DNA of 64,000 nt from Mercurialis annua (Eukaryota; Streptophyta; Magnoliopsida; Malpighiales; Euphorbiaceae), in NCBI RefSeq assembly GCF_937616625.2, contig NC_065572.1, forward strand, positions 43,985,653-44,049,652, in the 5' to 3' direction. A model generated the notes under the pieces. That model was not told the DNA's origin. It ran no database searches and saw only the letters and a program-made list of their open reading frames with translations. This document shows positions 61,887 to 64,000 of this stretch, piece after piece (the stretch's first letter is position 1; every line of letters starts with the position of its first letter). A program made the translations under genes and the position numbers.

Positions 61887-64000
61887 ATCAATTACTATGT
61901 CGCGTCTTAAGTCTCTTTAACGCGTCGTTCCGATTACCTAGGCATGGTTAGGTTATTTTACGCAAACTGTGCGTGAAAAGTGATGCTAGATTAGTATGTC
62001 GCGCCTCAAGTCTCTTTAATGCGTATTCTGATTACCTAGGCATGTTCAGGTTATATTACGTAAAGTGTGCGTGAAAAGTGACGCTAGAATAGAATGACGC
62101 TACTAAAGTCTCTGTAACGCGTCGTTCCGATTTCCTAAGCATGGTTAGATTATATTATGGAAAGTTTGCGTGAAACGTGACGATAGATTAGTATGTCACG
62201 TCTTAAGTCTCTTTAACGCGTCGTTCCGATAACCTAAGCATGCTAGGTTATATTACGCGAAGTCTGCGTAGAACGTGACGCTAGATTAGTATGGCGCGTC
62301 TCAAGTCTCTTTAACGCGTCGTTTGGATTACCTAAGCATGGTTAGGTTGTATTACACAAAGTGTGTTCAAAAAGTGACATTAGATTAGTATGGCGCGTCC
62401 TGAGACTCTCCTTAACGCGTCTTTCCAAATACCTAAGCATGGTTAGGTTATTTTAGGCAAATTGTGAGGGAAAAGTTACGCTAGATTAGTATGTTGTGCT
62501 CAAGTCTCTTTAACGTGTTATTCCGATTATCTAAGCATGGTTAGATTGTACTATGCAAAGTGTGTGTGAAAAGTGACTCTAGATTAGTATGTCACGTCTT
62601 AAGTCTCTTTAACGTGTGTTCCGATTATCTATGCATGGTTAGGTTATATTACACAAAGTGTGCGTGAAAAGTGACGCTAGATTAGTATGTCACATCTGAA
62701 GTCTCTTTAAAACGTAGTTCCGATTACCTAAACATGGTTAGGTAGTGTGCATGAAAAGTTACGCTAGATTAGTATATCCTGTCTCAAGTCTCTTTAACGT
62801 GTCGTTCCGATTATCTAAGCATTGTTAGGTTATACTACGCAAAGTGTGCGTGAAAAGTGACGCTAGATTAGTATGTCCCGTCTCAAGTCTCTTTAACGCG
62901 TCATTCCGATTACCTAAGCATGGTTATGTCACACTACGCAAAGTTTGCGTGAAAAGTGACGCTAGATTATTGTGTTTCGTCTCAAGTCTCTTTAACGTGT
63001 CGATCCGATTACCTAAGCATGGTTAGGTAGTGTGCGTGAAAAGTAACGATTGATTAGTATGTCGCGTCTCAAGTCTCTTTAACTCATCGTTCTGATTACC
63101 TAATCATTATTTAGTTATATTACGCAAAGTGTGCGTGAAAAGTGACGCTAGATTAGTATGTCGCTTCTCAAGTCTCTTTAATCTGTCGTTCTAATTACCT
63201 AAGCATGGTTAGGTTATATTACGCAAAGTCTGCGTAAAAAGTTACGCTATATTAGTATGGCGTGTCTTAAGTCTCTATAACGCGTTGTTTTGATTACCAT
63301 GCTTATGTCGCGACTCAAGTTTCTCAAACGCGTCGTTCCGATTACCTAAGTATGGTTTGGTTATATTACGCAAAGTGTGTGTTAAAAGTGATGCTAGATT
63401 AGTATGTCGTGTCTCAAGTCTCTTTAACGCGTCGTTCCGAATACCTAAGCATGGTTAGGCTATTTTACGCAAACTGTGCGTGAAAAGTGACGCTAGCTTA
63501 GTATGTCGAGTCTCAAGTCCCTTTAACGCGTTGTTGCAATTACCTAAGCATGGTTAGGTTATATTACGCAAAGTGTGAGCGATAAAAGTGTCGCCAGATT
63601 AGTATGTCGCGTCACAAGTCTCTTTAACGCATTGTTACAATTACCTAAGCATGGTTAAGTTATATTACGCAAAGTGTGCGTGAAAAGTGACGGCAGGATT
63701 AGTATGTCGCGTCTCAAGTCTTTTTAACGCGTTGTTCCAATTACCTAAGCATGGTTGGGTTATATTTAGCAAAGTGTGCGTGAATAGTGATGCTAGATTA
63801 GTATGTCGCGCCTCAAGTCTCTTTAACGCGTTGTTCCGATTACCTAAGCATGGTTAAGTTATATTACGCAAAGTGGGAGTAAAAAGTGTTTCTAAATTAG
63901 TATGGCGCGTCTCAACTCACTTTAACGCGTCGTTCCGATAACCTAAGAATGGTTAGGTTATATTACGCAAAGTGTGCGTAAAACGTGACGCTAGATTAGT
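61887..64000 (-). repeat. 99-bp satellite array on the opposite strand, block H
   Basis: From about 61887 to the window end all monomers run in reverse (for example TCTCAAGTCTCTTTAACGCG and CCTAAGCATGGTTAGGTTAT). Truncated monomers occur near 62740 and 63030 (GGTTAGGTAGTGTGCGTG). A short-form copy is present near 63297. No gene seen. The junction with block G is an inverted repeat with a centre of about 14 bp. Confidence 0.95.

Noticed and set aside
1..64000. Assignment of the array as a centromere
   Set aside because: A satellite plus chromovirus is suggestive, but the elements are not recognisably the centromere-specific CRM type, and sequence alone cannot show CENH3 loading.

Overview
The window is plant nuclear heterochromatin, probably from a flowering plant. 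The host family cannot be named from the sequence. I see no intact host protein-coding gene, rRNA gene or tRNA gene. About two thirds of the bases (roughly 43 kb) are one tandem satellite with a 99-bp monomer (18065 to 18164 is one full period). The monomer is AT-rich but carries many CpG sites. Its landmarks in order are GACGCGACATACTAATCTAG, CGTCACTTTTCACGCACACT, TTGCGTAATATAACC, TAACCATGCTTAGGTAATCG and GAACGACGCGTTAAAGAGAC. A short form of about 48 bp, with the middle deleted, is scattered through the array and marked by ACATAAGCATGGTAATCG.

Layout. 1-5603: satellite, forward. 5604-8844: a truncated Ty3-type element in + orientation (2.96-kb LTR, primer-binding site, about 0.27 kb of leader); the LTR carries a 183-bp MITE. 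8845-14657: satellite. 14658-15564: a 907-bp Mutator-like terminal-inverted-repeat element with a 10-bp target duplication and a 21-bp palindromic minisatellite. 15565-18763: satellite. 18764-23458: a second, minus-strand Ty3/chromovirus remnant (one LTR plus RNase H and integrase, broken). 23459-23722: a short inverted satellite piece. 23723-26290: satellite. 26291-35218: a complete but coding-dead Ty1/copia element, minus strand, with near-identical 2,074-bp LTRs and a GGAAC target duplication. 35219-41837: satellite. 41838-43397: a solo LTR with a TGTGA target duplication. 43398-45477: satellite. 45478-46611: a broken fragment best read as an endogenous pararetrovirus (primer site plus movement-protein-like region). 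46612-61886: satellite. 61887-64000: satellite on the opposite strand.

The array is not a simple monomer ladder. Higher-order duplications with different periods sit side by side: about 1.7-1.9 kb in the first 5.6 kb, 524 bp at 2401-3448, about 1.23 and 1.07 kb near 14-17 kb, 2.12 kb at 38.4-41.7 kb, 2.2-2.3 kb at 50.7-55.2 kb, and 636 bp at 54595-55866. This is the footprint of repeated unequal exchange. No genes act together here; the biology is satellite turnover, parasitism by mobile elements and their decay. Points most worth checking are the clustering of four insertion points in a 23-bp part of the monomer, the dead copia element with almost identical LTRs, the pararetrovirus fragment, and the strand switches.
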